Assembly (NCBI GenBank): GCA_947175305.1
Contig: CAMWMO010000029.1
Location: 1 to 8,943 of the forward strand
Reading direction: 5' to 3'
Length of the DNA: 8,943 bases
DNA from: an uncultured Lachnospiraceae bacterium
GTDB taxonomy: Bacteria > Bacillota > Clostridia > Lachnospirales > Lachnospiraceae
Position 1 is the stretch's first letter. Each line of letters opens with the position of its first letter. Shown here one piece after another: positions 1-7,602 of this stretch. The notes beneath the pieces are model-generated. The model did not search any database. It worked only from the letters and a program-made list of their open reading frames with translations, and had not been told where the DNA came from. The translations under genes were made by a program, and so were the position numbers.

Positions 1-1898
1 CCCAGACCGTCCATACCGCCCATAGCCGCCGCCAGCGCCTTACCCATAGCGGTGTCTGTGTTGCGGATCACGATCTTTTTCTGACGAGGCTTCTTCTCCT
101 TAGCCGGGGCCGCCTTCTGCTTCTGCGCCGCCGTCTTTTTCTGGGCCTCCTTCACATCCTCCATAGTCAGGTTCAGCTTCTCCATAAGGTGCTTCGCCGC
201 CTCGTAGGATTCCGGATGCACGCTGGTGGCATCCAGCGGATTATCCCCGTCCGCGATGCGCAGGAAGCCCGCGCACTGCTCGAATGCCTTGGGCCCAAGC
301 TTGGCCACCTTCAAAAGCTGCTGCCGATTGCGGAAGCGCCCGTTCGTCTCCCGGTATTCCACGATATTACGGGCGATTACCTTGGTCACGCCGGAGACAT
401 ATTCCAAAAGGGATGCGGAAGCCGTATTCAGATCCACTCCCACCCGGTTCACACTGTCCTCCACCACACCGCCAAGCGCCTCGCTCAGCTTCTTCTGATC
501 CATATCATGCTGATACTGTCCAACGCCGATAGACTTGGGATCGATCTTCACAAGCTCCGCCAGCGGATCCTGCAGCCTTCTGGCAATAGACGCTGCACTT
601 CTCTGCCCCACATCGAAATTCGGGAACTCCTCCGTGGCTAGCTTGCTCGCCGAGTAGACGGAGGCGCCCGCCTCGTTGACGATCACATACTGCACCGGCA
701 CATCCAGCTCTTTGATCAGTTCCACGATCACCTGCTCGGACTCCCGGGACGCCGTACCGTTTCCCACGGAGATCAGAGATACATTATATTTTTTGATCAG
801 CTTCTTCAGCTCTGCCTTAGACTGCTCCACCTTATTCTGGGGCGCTGTGGGATAGATCACCTTCGTGTCCAGAACCTTGCCCGTCTCATCCACCACCGCC
901 AGCTTACAGCCGGTGCGGAAAGCCGGATCCCAGCCAAGAACCACCTTGCCACGGATGGGCGGCTGCAAAAGAAGCTGTTCCAGATTTTTACCAAATACGG
1001 AAATAGCGCCATCCTCCGCCTTTTCGGTGAGATCGTTGCGGATCTCCCGCTCAATGGCCGGTGCGATCAATCTGTCATAGCTGTCGGCGATCACTTCCTC
1101 CAGAATCGGGGATGTGACACTGTTGTCATTTATAATCGTCTTTGTCCGAAGGAATTGTAGGACGCGCTCTGTGGGCGCCTCCACCTTCACTGTCAGGAAC
1201 TTTTCTTTCTCTCCCCGGTTGATGGCAAGCACACGATGCCCCGCCACTTTTCCAAGAGGCTCCTCATACTGATAATACATCTCATAGACGCTCTCAGCCT
1301 TCTCATCCTTGGCGGCGCTTACCAGTTTTCCCTCTTTCATCGTGATATCCCGGATATAGATGCGGTAATCCGCCTCATCGGAAATCCGCTCCGCAATGAT
1401 ATCCTTCGCTCCCTGCACCGCTTCCTCCGCCGTCTTAACCGCCTTGGCAGGATCCTCATCCTCGTGGATATACTTTTCCGCCTCCGTCTCGATAGGCCCT
1501 GTGGTCTCCTGGGCCAGAATGAACTCTGCCAGAGGCTCCAAGCCCTTCTCCTTCGCCACACTGGCGCGGGTCTTGCGCTTCGGCCTGTAAGGTCTGTAGA
1601 GATCCTCCACCACCACCATAGTCTGGGCTTCCTCGATCCGGGCGCGAAGCTCGTCGGTAAGCTTGCCCTGCTCCTCTATACTGCTTAAGACCTGTTGCTT
1701 CTTCTCCTCCAGATTGCGCAGATAAGTGAGCCGCTCATGGAGATCCCGCAGCACCTCGTCGTTCAAAGATCCTGTTGCCTCCTTACGGTAACGGGCGATA
1801 AAGGGAATCGTATTACCCTCATCAATCAGCGAGACTGCCGCCTCCACCTGCCATTTTTCAACCTTTAATTCTTCTTTCAGCTTTAAAATGATATCCAT
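1..1898 (-). CDS. tex: Tex-family transcription accessory / RNA-binding protein, 3' end missing
   Basis: Translating the minus strand from ATG at 1898 gives 632 residues with no stop before the edge, starting MDIILKLKEELKVEKW. Seen: an N-terminal helical Tex region with SLIDEGNTIPFIARYRKEAT near residue 30; an RNase H/YqgF-like domain beginning about GWDPAFRTG (322-330); a GVGQYQHDM segment near 455; and a helix-hairpin-helix region from DLNTASASLLEYVSG (489) to GFLRIADGDNPLD (about 550). Tex proteins usually run 710-770 residues and end in an S1 RNA-binding domain, which would lie beyond the left edge. Known family role: a conserved nucleic-acid-binding protein linked to transcription and RNA handling; the exact role in this organism is unknown. 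The start is favoured by GGAG at 1911-1914, although its 12-nt spacing is long. Residues about 587-608 are unusually Lys/Ala/Gln-rich. The gene stands alone, divergent from the membrane operon. Confidence 0.95.
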   Translation of the reverse strand, partial: MDIILKLKEELKVEKWQVEAAVSLIDEGNTIPFIARYRKEATGSLNDEVLRDLHERLTYLRNLEEKKQQVLSSIEEQGKLTDELRARIEEAQTMVVVEDLYRPYRPKRKTRASVAKEKGLEPLAEFILAQETTGPIETEAEKYIHEDEDPAKAVKTAEEAVQGAKDIIAERISDEADYRIYIRDITMKEGKLVSAAKDEKAESVYEMYYQYEEPLGKVAGHRVLAINRGEKEKFLTVKVEAPTERVLQFLRTKTIINDNSVTSPILEEVIADSYDRLIAPAIEREIRNDLTEKAEDGAISVFGKNLEQLLLQPPIRGKVVLGWDPAFRTGCKLAVVDETGKVLDTKVIYPTAPQNKVEQSKAELKKLIKKYNVSLISVGNGTASRESEQVIVELIKELDVPVQYVIVNEAGASVYSASKLATEEFPNFDVGQRSAASIARRLQDPLAELVKIDPKSIGVGQYQHDMDQKKLSEALGGVVEDSVNRVGVDLNTASASLLEYVSGVTKVIARNIVEYRETNGRFRNRQQLLKVAKLGPKAFEQCAGFLRIADGDNPLDATSVHPESYEAAKHLMEKLNLTMEDVKEAQKKTAAQKQKAAPAKEKKPRQKKIVIRNTDTAMGKALAAAMGGMDGL

Positions 1899-1940
1899 GG
1901 TTCTTTCTTACTCCACTCCATCTTTACTACTTTATCGCAT

Positions 1941-1962
1941 TAAAGTATCAGTGCATACTTTA
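1941..1962. repeat. Inverted repeat in the tex leader
   Basis: Arms TAAAGTAT (1941-1948) and ATACTTTA (1955-1962) are perfectly complementary over 8 bp around a 6-nt centre. The site lies just downstream of the candidate tex -10 box, so it would occupy roughly +8 to +30 of the transcript. It is AT-rich and has no T-run after it on either strand, so it is not an intrinsic terminator. It could be an operator for a dimeric regulator or a 5' UTR stem; neither is proven. Confidence 0.45.
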
Positions 1963-1976
1963 GTCCGACATTTTTT

Positions 1977-1982
1977 ATTATA
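1977..1982 (-). promoter_or_regulatory. Candidate -10 box of the tex promoter
   Basis: The minus strand reads TATAAT here, a perfect -10 hexamer. A start site would fall near 1970, giving a leader of about 70 nt before the tex ATG. No good -35 hexamer is visible at 16-18 bp spacing (TGGCGG at 2000-2005 is poor), so the promoter may be weak or activator-dependent, or the call may be wrong. Confidence 0.5.
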
Positions 1983-2066
1983 CAGGAAAAATACAAAATC
2001 CGCCACAGGAAATGCTTAGATTTAGAAAGAAAAATGTTCTTCCGAGCTTGCAGACTATGGTTTTTT

Positions 2067-2094
2067 TTGAAAAAATATGTTACACTCTTAATAT
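2067..2094 (+). promoter_or_regulatory. Promoter of the three-gene membrane operon
   Basis: TTGAAA at 2067-2072 and TAATAT at 2089-2094 are separated by 16 bp in an AT-rich stretch, matching a housekeeping sigma promoter. The start site would be near 2101, about 30 nt before the first gene. The first gene has a clear ribosome binding site, GAGG at 2121-2124, 7 nt before its ATG. Confidence 0.55.
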
Positions 2095-2131
2095 CTATAT
2101 ATTCATATGATGTAAGAAATGAGGCAGTTTT

Positions 2132-2587
2132 ATGGATTATCAACCGAACAACCCGCAAGGCGGACCCGGAAACGGCTACAACCCTTATAATCCCTATGGC
2201 GCACCCTTACAGCCTGTGCCGATGAAACCCAAGGGCGACAGTATGGCGACAGCATCCATGATTCTTGGCATTATCACACTGGCAAGCATGTTGATCCTTC
2301 AGTTTACTATCCCCTTTCTACTTGCCGGCATAGGCATTATTCTGGCCATCCTGTCAAGAGGCAGTGCGAAGCGCCTGGCAGGCAAAGCAAAAGCAGGGCT
2401 GATCTGTTGTATCGTGGGACTGTCGCTGGATATTGTTTTGTGTGTATCTGCAGTCTGTCTGGTATTTGCCCTTCCCCACCTCTCACCGGAATTGCAGGAA
2501 GAGGTCAATAAAGCCTGCGAAGAGCAGTACGGCGTCTCCTACGATGAGATGATGGAAGAATTTTATGAAATGTTTGACATGGAATAA
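2132..2587 (+). CDS. Small DUF4190-like membrane protein, first gene of the operon
   Basis: A 151-residue protein. Seen: residues 1-34 are a Pro/Gly/Asn/Tyr-rich disordered head with NPYNPYGAP wording. Hydrophobic segments follow at about 39-57, 59-75 and 88-114, the first pair forming a hairpin separated from the third by a basic loop (SRGSAKRLAGKAKAG). An acidic tail of about 33 residues carries many Glu/Asp. The layout of disordered head, SMILGIITL-type first helix and GKAKAGLI before the last helix resembles DUF4190-type proteins common in Firmicutes, whose function is not known to me. The start is fixed by GAGG 7 nt upstream. A 38-nt gap to the next gene and a shared promoter suggest co-transcription. 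The family call is by recognition. Confidence 0.8.
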   Translation: MDYQPNNPQGGPGNGYNPYNPYGAPLQPVPMKPKGDSMATASMILGIITLASMLILQFTIPFLLAGIGIILAILSRGSAKRLAGKAKAGLICCIVGLSLDIVLCVSAVCLVFALPHLSPELQEEVNKACEEQYGVSYDEMMEEFYEMFDME

Positions 2588-2625
2588 TATAGAATAAAGA
2601 AAGATAAGAAAGGATGGATGATTTT

Positions 2626-3087
2626 ATGATGATTTCTCCTATTATGGGAACTTCCAATTATACTCCCGTCGTTATCAAAAATCCCGGCGAATCCACTGAA
2701 AAGCAGGCCGGGCGAAAGTCTTCTCCCGCAGAGTGCGAGACCTGTAAAAACCGAAAATACCAGGATGGCTCCGACGAGGGGGACGTTTCCTTTAAGGCAG
2801 CCGCCCATATCGACCCAAGCACAGCTGCGGCCCGGGTCATGAGTCATGAGCAGGAGCATGTGAGCAACGCCTACCAGAAGGCGGCCGAAAACAACGGCAA
2901 GGTCATGTCCTGCAATGTGTCCATCCACACCGCGATCTGTCCGGAGTGCGGGCGCACCTATGTTTCGGGCGGCACTACTGCCACACAGATCAAATATTTT
3001 AATGAAGACAATCCTTATCAGAAGGAAATGAAGGCTTCTGACGCCGTCAATAAATACCGGGGGATGAACTATGATGAAGCAGTTTAA
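2626..3087 (+). CDS. Small HExxH protein with two CxxC pairs (SprA-like putative metalloprotease)
   Basis: A 153-residue protein from ATG at 2626. The motif HEQEH (residues 74-78) fits the zincin HExxH signature. Cysteine pairs lie at C37/C40 (CETC) and C105/C108 (CPEC), with a further C96; the two pairs could hold a structural zinc. The wording CKNRKYQDGSDEGDVSFK, the HEQEHV helix and CPECGRTYVSGG is familiar from a small Clostridia family annotated as SprA-related or putative metalloprotease; activity is not established to my knowledge. No signal peptide or membrane segment is seen, so it is probably cytoplasmic. Start choice: an in-frame ATG at 2614 directly abuts AGGA and leaves no spacing, whereas AGGATGG (2611-2617) sits 8 nt before ATG 2626; ATG 2629 is also possible. 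The gene is the middle member of the operon and overlaps the next gene by 17 nt. Confidence 0.75.
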   Translation: MMISPIMGTSNYTPVVIKNPGESTEKQAGRKSSPAECETCKNRKYQDGSDEGDVSFKAAAHIDPSTAAARVMSHEQEHVSNAYQKAAENNGKVMSCNVSIHTAICPECGRTYVSGGTTATQIKYFNEDNPYQKEMKASDAVNKYRGMNYDEAV

Positions 3088-3865
3088 ATCCTCCGCAGAA
3101 TTAAAAGCCTCCGCCAGAGAGCATCTGCTCGGCCACTACGGTACGGTTATCGGGGCCTATGTGATTCTTGCCGCCCTGTTGGGCACAGTATCGTTGGCAG
3201 TGACCCTTCTCGTGAATCTTCAGACCGTGATCGGCACAGTGATCTACTATGCCATCATGTTTTTAGTATCTGTCTTGACGGGATTGTTCACCTCAGGCTC
3301 CTGCTATCTCTATTTAAAGATCATCTGCGGACGGCCGGTCAGCGTGGGAGACATGTTCTACGGCTTCCAGCTCTGTCCCGATAAGGCCATCGTGATCCAG
3401 GCTTGGATCTCGCTCATCACTTACCTGGCCAATCTGCCGCAGATTATCCTGAATTACAAGCTTAATGCTTATACCTCCAGCTACCAGGCAGACCTGCTGT
3501 TTTCTCCTGTGACGCCTTCTCAGGTTCAGATGGACAAAATACTGGATCTCATGCTGCCCTACTCCCTCTCCCTGATTCTGTCAGGGGTGGTTTCGGTCAT
3601 GCTGGCGCTCTTCTATGCGCAGGCTTTTTATCTGCTCCACGATTTTCCGCAGTACACGGCAAAGGAGCTGTTAAAAAAGAGCCGCCGGCTCATGGTACAC
3701 CACAAGGGCAGGCTCTTTTATCTCTATGTAAGTTTTATTCCTCTTATGCTTTTGGGGCTTCTCTCCTGCGGCATTGCACTGTTATGGGTGGTCCCCTACA
3801 TGGCTGCCACGGAGGCCGCATTCTTTCTGGATCTGGTCCAAAATAATACAGAGGCTGCTTCGTAA
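3071..3865 (+). CDS. DUF975-family polytopic membrane protein
   Basis: A 264-residue protein. Seen: an amphipathic start SSAELKASAREHLLGHYG, then hydrophobic segments at about 24-49, 55-82, 105-127, 161-187 and 214-245. The helix LLKKSRRLMVHHKGRLFYLYVSFIPLMLLG and the ending LLWVVPYMAATEAAFFLDL match the DUF975 pattern of a conserved Ser-Arg/Lys and Met-x-Gly/Lys stretch before the last helices. The family is widespread in Firmicutes and its function is unknown to me. GGGGGA at 3059-3064 lies 6 nt before ATG 3071 (ATG 3074 is also possible). The start lies inside the previous gene, so translational coupling is likely. The last codons (EAAS and stop) are made by the terminator stem. Confidence 0.85.
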   Translation: MMKQFKSSAELKASAREHLLGHYGTVIGAYVILAALLGTVSLAVTLLVNLQTVIGTVIYYAIMFLVSVLTGLFTSGSCYLYLKIICGRPVSVGDMFYGFQLCPDKAIVIQAWISLITYLANLPQIILNYKLNAYTSSYQADLLFSPVTPSQVQMDKILDLMLPYSLSLILSGVVSVMLALFYAQAFYLLHDFPQYTAKELLKKSRRLMVHHKGRLFYLYVSFIPLMLLGLLSCGIALLWVVPYMAATEAAFFLDLVQNNTEAAS

Positions 3866-3879
3866 GCAGCCTCTTTTTT
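3851..3879 (+). terminator. Intrinsic terminator of the membrane operon, overlapping its last codons
   Basis: A perfect 10-bp stem, GAGGCTGCTT (3851-3860) with AAGCAGCCTC (3864-3873), has a CGT loop and is followed by T6 (3874-3879). The left arm and loop lie inside the DUF975 gene, whose stop is 3863-3865. On the minus strand the same stem is followed by TGTATTATTTT, so it may also terminate the convergent prfB transcript, which ends at 3880. Confidence 0.92.
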
Positions 3880-4984
3880 CTAATGGTTTATCCACTTTAA
3901 ATACGCATTGATAAAGGGATCGATCGCGCCGTCCATCACCGCATCCACATTGCCGGACTCCTCATTCGTCCGATGATCTTTCACCATAGTATAGGGCTGC
4001 ATGACATAGGAACGAATCTGGTTGCCCCAACCAATCTCCTTCACATCGCCGCGGATATCCGACAGCTTCTCCGCATTCTCCTCCTGCTTCAGCATATAGA
4101 GCTTTGCCTTCAGCATTTGCATGGCTTTATCCTTATTCTGGAACTGACTGCGCTCATTCTGGCAGGTCACTACGATCCCGGTAGGGAAATGGGTGATACG
4201 GATAGCCGAGGAGGTCTTATTGATATGCTGACCGCCCGCACCGCTGCTTCGGTAGGTGTCGATGCGGATATCCTCATCTCTGACCTCCACATCCACATCC
4301 TCCTCGATGTCCGGCATCACATCCAGAGACACAAAAGAGGTCTGCCGCTTGCCCTGGGCGTTAAAAGGTGAGATCCGCACCAGACGGTGCACTCCCTTCT
4401 CCGATTTCAGATAGCCGTAAGCGTTCTCACCGTTGATCTGGAAGGTCACGGACTTAATGCCCGCCTCGTCGCCATCCAGATAGTCGATCACTTCCAGCGA
4501 AAAGCCCTTGCGCTCCGCCCATCTGGTGTACATGCGGTAGAGCATACTGCACCAGTCGCAGCTCTCCGTGCCGCCCGCACCCGCGTTTAATTTTAAGATC
4601 GCGTTGTTTCTGTCATACTCCCCGGAAAGGAGAGTACTGATCCTGATGTTCTCAAAGGTTTCCTTAAAGGAAGCCAGCTCCTCCTCAATATCCGGAATGA
4701 TCGCAGGATCGTTATCCTCATACCCCAGCTCGATCAGGGTTAGGATATCCTCATACTGACCGGAGAGCCCGTTCATCGTCTCCACGATATCCTTAAGGCC
4801 CTTTGCCTCCCGCATCTTTTGATTGGATCTCTCAGGATCGTCCCAAAAGTCCGGAGCCTGCATTTCCATATCAAGCTCTTCGATCCGCTTCACCTTATCT
4901 GCTAAGTTAAAGTGAATCCCTCACTTCCGCCAGGGGGCTTTCGTATGCCAAAAGCTCCGATTTCATATTGTCTAACTCTACCAC
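3880..4984 (-). CDS. prfB: Peptide chain release factor 2, made by programmed +1 frameshift
   Basis: RF2 releases finished peptides at UGA and UAA codons. The gene is split. GTG at 4984 opens 25 codons (MVELDNMKSELLAYE... to RDSL, reading GTG as Met) ending at an in-frame TAA at 4907-4909. Skipping T4909 continues as AAC TTA GCA into the long frame that ends at TAG 3880-3882. The product is 25 + 342 = 367 residues, the usual RF2 length. SPF, the stop-recognition tripeptide, falls at 205-207 and GGQ, the catalytic motif in SGAGGQHIN, at 250-252, matching E. coli numbering. The start is supported by AAGGTGA at 4991-4997, 6 nt upstream, and by a TAG immediately 5' of the GTG in the same frame. 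The long frame alone would have to start at GTG 4893 with no ribosome binding site and would lack 30 residues. It follows secA by 37 nt, as in many Firmicutes, and is probably co-transcribed from the secA promoter. Oddity: the shift-site stop is UAA, not UGA. Confidence 0.95.
4906..4922 (-). promoter_or_regulatory. prfB programmed +1 frameshift site with UAA stop
   Basis: The minus strand reads AGG GAT TCA CTT TAA C in the initial frame, with the stop as codon 26. E. coli has AGG GGG TAT CTT TGA C at the same codon position. The AGG anti-ribosomal pairing triplet and the slippery CTT T are kept with identical spacing, but the pairing run is shorter (GAGGG rather than AGGGGG), and the stop is TAA instead of TGA. 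A shift of CTT to TTT gives Leu-Asn where other RF2 proteins often have Leu-Asp. Confidence 0.9.
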
Positions 4985-4990
4985 CTAACG

Positions 4991-4997
4991 TCACCTT
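4991..4997 (-). promoter_or_regulatory. Ribosome binding site deciding the prfB GTG start
   Basis: AAGGTGA on the minus strand lies 6 nt before GTG 4984. It matches the anti-Shine-Dalgarno well and supports initiation in the short upstream frame rather than at GTG 4893. Confidence 0.8.
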
Positions 4998-4999
4998 CT

Positions 5000-5026
5000 T
5001 TCCCTATTTTCCCTATTGAACCTATT
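5000..5026 (-). repeat. Three tandem 9-nt units at the secA-prfB junction
   Basis: The minus strand reads AATAGGTTC, AATAGGGAA, AATAGGGAA back to back. The first unit includes the last bases and TAG stop of secA; the rest fill most of the 37-nt spacer before the prfB ribosome binding site. Likely a small slippage duplication; the AGGG cores are weakly Shine-Dalgarno-like. Confidence 0.6.
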
Positions 5027-7586
5027 TTCTTCCACAGCACTGCTTGTACTTCTTCCCGCTTCCGCAAGGGCAGGGATCGTTGGGATATACCTTCGCCTCC
5101 ATACGCTTCTTAGGGCCCTTCTGGATGGTATCATCCTTGTTCGTACCGGTCACCTTTGCCACCTGCTCTCTCTCCACCTTCTGCTCAATGCGCACGCGGA
5201 AGAGAAGACGCACGGTTTCTTCCTTAATGTTCTGTGTCATCTCATCAAACATGTCGTAACCGTTCAGCTTGTACTCCACCAGCGGATCCTTCTGTCCATA
5301 AGCCTGCAGACCCGCTCCCTGACGAAGCTGATCCATGTCGTCGATGTGATCCATCCACTTTCTGTCTATCACCTTAAGGAGAATCACACGCTCGATCTCG
5401 CGGATCGCCTCAGGCTCCGGGAACTCTGCTTCCTTACTCTCGTAAAGTTTGACAGCCTCCTCTTTCAGCTGCTGCTTTAAGCTGTTCTTCTTAGGCTTTA
5501 AGACCCTGGAAGCATCCACAGGCCTCAAAGGAATCGTGGGAAGCAGCAGCGTATTCAATTCATTATAATCCCACTCCTCGAAATCCGTATCATCTCCGAT
5601 ACAGATATCCACACAGTTCTCCGCAATATCCGTGATCATCTTATAGATCGCATCGCGCATGCTCTCACCGTCCAGAACGCGCCGTCTCTCCTCGTAGATG
5701 ATCTCTCTCTGCTCGTTCATTACCTGATCGTACTCTAACAGGCTCTTTCTGATACCAAAGTTATTATTCTCGATCTTCTTCTGCGCCGTCTCAATGGCTT
5801 TCGTCAAGGCGCTATGCTCGATCTCCTGTCCCTCCGGAATACCCAGCGCATTAAACATGGTGATCATACGATCCGAGCCGAACAGTCTCATCAGATCGTC
5901 CTCCAGAGAGATAAAGAACTTGGATTCACCGGGATCCCCCTGACGCCCGCTTCGACCGCGCAGCTGGTTATCGATACGTCTGGACTCATGGCGCTCTGTG
6001 CCGATGATCATAAGACCGCCCGCCTCTCTCGCCTCCTCATCCAGTTTGATATCCGTACCACGTCCCGCCATGTTGGTAGCGATGGTCACTGCCCCGTGGA
6101 TACCGGCGTCCGCCACGATCTCCGCCTCCAGCTCATGGAACTTCGCATTCAACACTTTGTGCTCGATACCGTTTCTCTTAAAAATCCCGGAAAGTTCCTC
6201 CGAGGAATCGATGTTGATCGTACCCACCAGCACGGGCTGCCCCTTGGCGTGAGCCTCCTGCACCGCATGAAGAATCGCCGTCAATTTTTCCTTTCGGGTC
6301 TTGTACACAGCGTCCTGATGATCCACACGAGCCACCGGCTTATTCGTAGGAATGGACACCACATCCATGCCGTAGATCTCCCGGAACTCCTTCTCCTCCG
6401 TGAGCGCCGTACCTGTCATGCCGGCCTTTTTCTCAAATTTATTAAAAAAGTTCTGGAAGGTAATGGTGGCAAGAGTCTTGCTCTCCCGCTTTACCTTCAC
6501 ATGCTCCTTCGCCTCGATCGCCTGGTGCAGACCGTCGGAATAGCGGCGTCCCGGCATGATACGGCCGGTAAACTCATCCACGATCAGGACCTGATCATCA
6601 TTCACCACATAATCCTGATCCCGGAACATCAGATTGTGCGCGCGGAGCGCCAGAATGATATTGTGCTGGATCTCAATATTCTCTGGATCCGCCAGATTCT
6701 CGATCTGGAAGAAACGCTCTACCTTGGAGACACCCTGCGCTGTCAGGTTCACCACCTTGTCCTTCTCATTTACAATGAAGTCTCCGGTCTCCTCCTGCTC
6801 TATGCCCATGATGGCATCCATCTTGGACAGCTCCTCCATGTCTTCACCCCTGGTAAGCTGTTTTGCCAGAATATCGCAGGCTTCATAGAGCTTCGTGGAC
6901 TTGCCGCTCTGACCGGATATGATCAGAGGCGTTCTGGCTTCGTCGATCAGCACAGAGTCCACCTCATCGATAATCGCGTAGTGAAGGCTTCTGAGCACCA
7001 GCTGTTCCTTATATATGACCATGTTATCGCGCAGATAATCAAAGCCCAGCTCGTTGTTCGTCACATAGGTGATATCGCAGTTGTATGCCTCCCGGCGCTC
7101 CTCAGGCTTCATGTCATTTAAGACACAGCCCACCTTCAGACCCAGGAACTCATGCACCTGTCCCATCCACTCCGCGTCACGCTTCGCCAGATAGTCGTTG
7201 ACCGTGACCACATGCACGCCCTTACCCTCCAGCGCATTCAGATATGCAGGCAGAAGACAGGTCTGGGTCTTACCTTCACCGGTTCTCATCTCTGCGATAC
7301 GTCCCTGATGCAGGACGATACCGCCGATCAGCTGCACCCTGTAATGCTCTGTATTCAGGATCCTCCGGGCCGCCTCCCTGACAAGGGCATAAGCCTCCGG
7401 CAGAATGTCGTCCAGTGTTTCTCCCTCAGAGAGCCTTTTCTTAAACTCCTTCGTCTTATCGCGCATCTGCTCATCGGACATCTCCATCATCTGGGGCCTC
7501 ATGCCCTCGATCCGCTCCACCAGACCGTTTATGCGCTTGATCTCCCGCTCACTGTGGGTTCCAAATAGTTTTTGTACTACGCTCAT
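5022..7586 (-). CDS. secA: Preprotein translocase ATPase SecA
   Basis: SecA drives secretory proteins through SecYEG using ATP. It is an 854-residue protein, a normal length. Seen: Walker A GEGKT at 103-107; DEAD-type box DEVD at 207-210 followed by [28 protein letters not shown] at about 335-352 near the preprotein-binding region; GRGTDIKL at 508-515; the arginine-rich helicase motif [13 protein letters not shown] at 541-553; and a C-terminal zinc-binding SEC-C tail with Cys at 839, 841, 850 and 851 (CxCx8CC). The start [15 protein letters not shown] is chosen because GAGG (7592-7595) lies 5 nt upstream and the family N-terminus begins like this. The frame is open to an ATG at 7637, but that adds 17 residues unlike SecA. 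It has its own promoter upstream and is followed by prfB, so it is probably the first gene of a secA-prfB operon. Confidence 0.98.
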   Translation of the reverse strand: MSVVQKLFGTHSEREIKRINGLVERIEGMRPQMMEMSDEQMRDKTKEFKKRLSEGETLDDILPEAYALVREAARRILNTEHYRVQLIGGIVLHQGRIAEMRTGEGKTQTCLLPAYLNALEGKGVHVVTVNDYLAKRDAEWMGQVHEFLGLKVGCVLNDMKPEERREAYNCDITYVTNNELGFDYLRDNMVIYKEQLVLRSLHYAIIDEVDSVLIDEARTPLIISGQSGKSTKLYEACDILAKQLTRGEDMEELSKMDAIMGIEQEETGDFIVNEKDKVVNLTAQGVSKVERFFQIENLADPENIEIQHNIILALRAHNLMFRDQDYVVNDDQVLIVDEFTGRIMPGRRYSDGLHQAIEAKEHVKVKRESKTLATITFQNFFNKFEKKAGMTGTALTEEKEFREIYGMDVVSIPTNKPVARVDHQDAVYKTRKEKLTAILHAVQEAHAKGQPVLVGTINIDSSEELSGIFKRNGIEHKVLNAKFHELEAEIVADAGIHGAVTIATNMAGRGTDIKLDEEAREAGGLMIIGTERHESRRIDNQLRGRSGRQGDPGESKFFISLEDDLMRLFGSDRMITMFNALGIPEGQEIEHSALTKAIETAQKKIENNNFGIRKSLLEYDQVMNEQREIIYEERRRVLDGESMRDAIYKMITDIAENCVDICIGDDTDFEEWDYNELNTLLLPTIPLRPVDASRVLKPKKNSLKQQLKEEAVKLYESKEAEFPEPEAIREIERVILLKVIDRKWMDHIDDMDQLRQGAGLQAYGQKDPLVEYKLNGYDMFDEMTQNIKEETVRLLFRVRIEQKVEREQVAKVTGTNKDDTIQKGPKKRMEAKVYPNDPCPCGSGKKYKQCCGRK

Positions 7587-7602
7587 ATTTTCCTCGATCC
7601 CA

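Noticed and set aside
189..1688. Several plus-strand open frames of 64-150 codons across the tex region.
   Set aside because: All are antisense shadows of tex, which is continuous from 1898 to the left edge with family motifs throughout.
1899..2131. A riboswitch or small RNA gene in the divergent intergenic region.
   Set aside because: Apart from the short inverted repeat, no conserved riboswitch core, multi-stem fold or terminator is visible in this AT-rich stretch.
1940..2158. A 72-codon minus-strand frame across the divergent intergenic region.
   Set aside because: It covers both candidate promoters, is AT-driven in composition, and has no ribosome binding site or familiar sequence.
2563..2928. 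A 121-codon minus-strand frame opposite the HExxH gene.
   Set aside because: The plus-strand gene has recognisable motifs, a ribosome binding site and operon context; the antisense frame has none.
3880..4984. prfB as a pseudogene broken by a frameshift mutation.
   Set aside because: The break falls at codon 26 on CTT T with an upstream AGG at the standard spacing, exactly the known programmed site, and the rest is intact with GGQ and SPF.
5814..7121. A 435-codon open frame on the plus strand, antisense to secA.
   Set aside because: It lies wholly inside a clear secA, its translation has no recognisable domain, is His/Leu/Ile-rich as antisense frames often are, and it lacks a convincing ribosome binding site.
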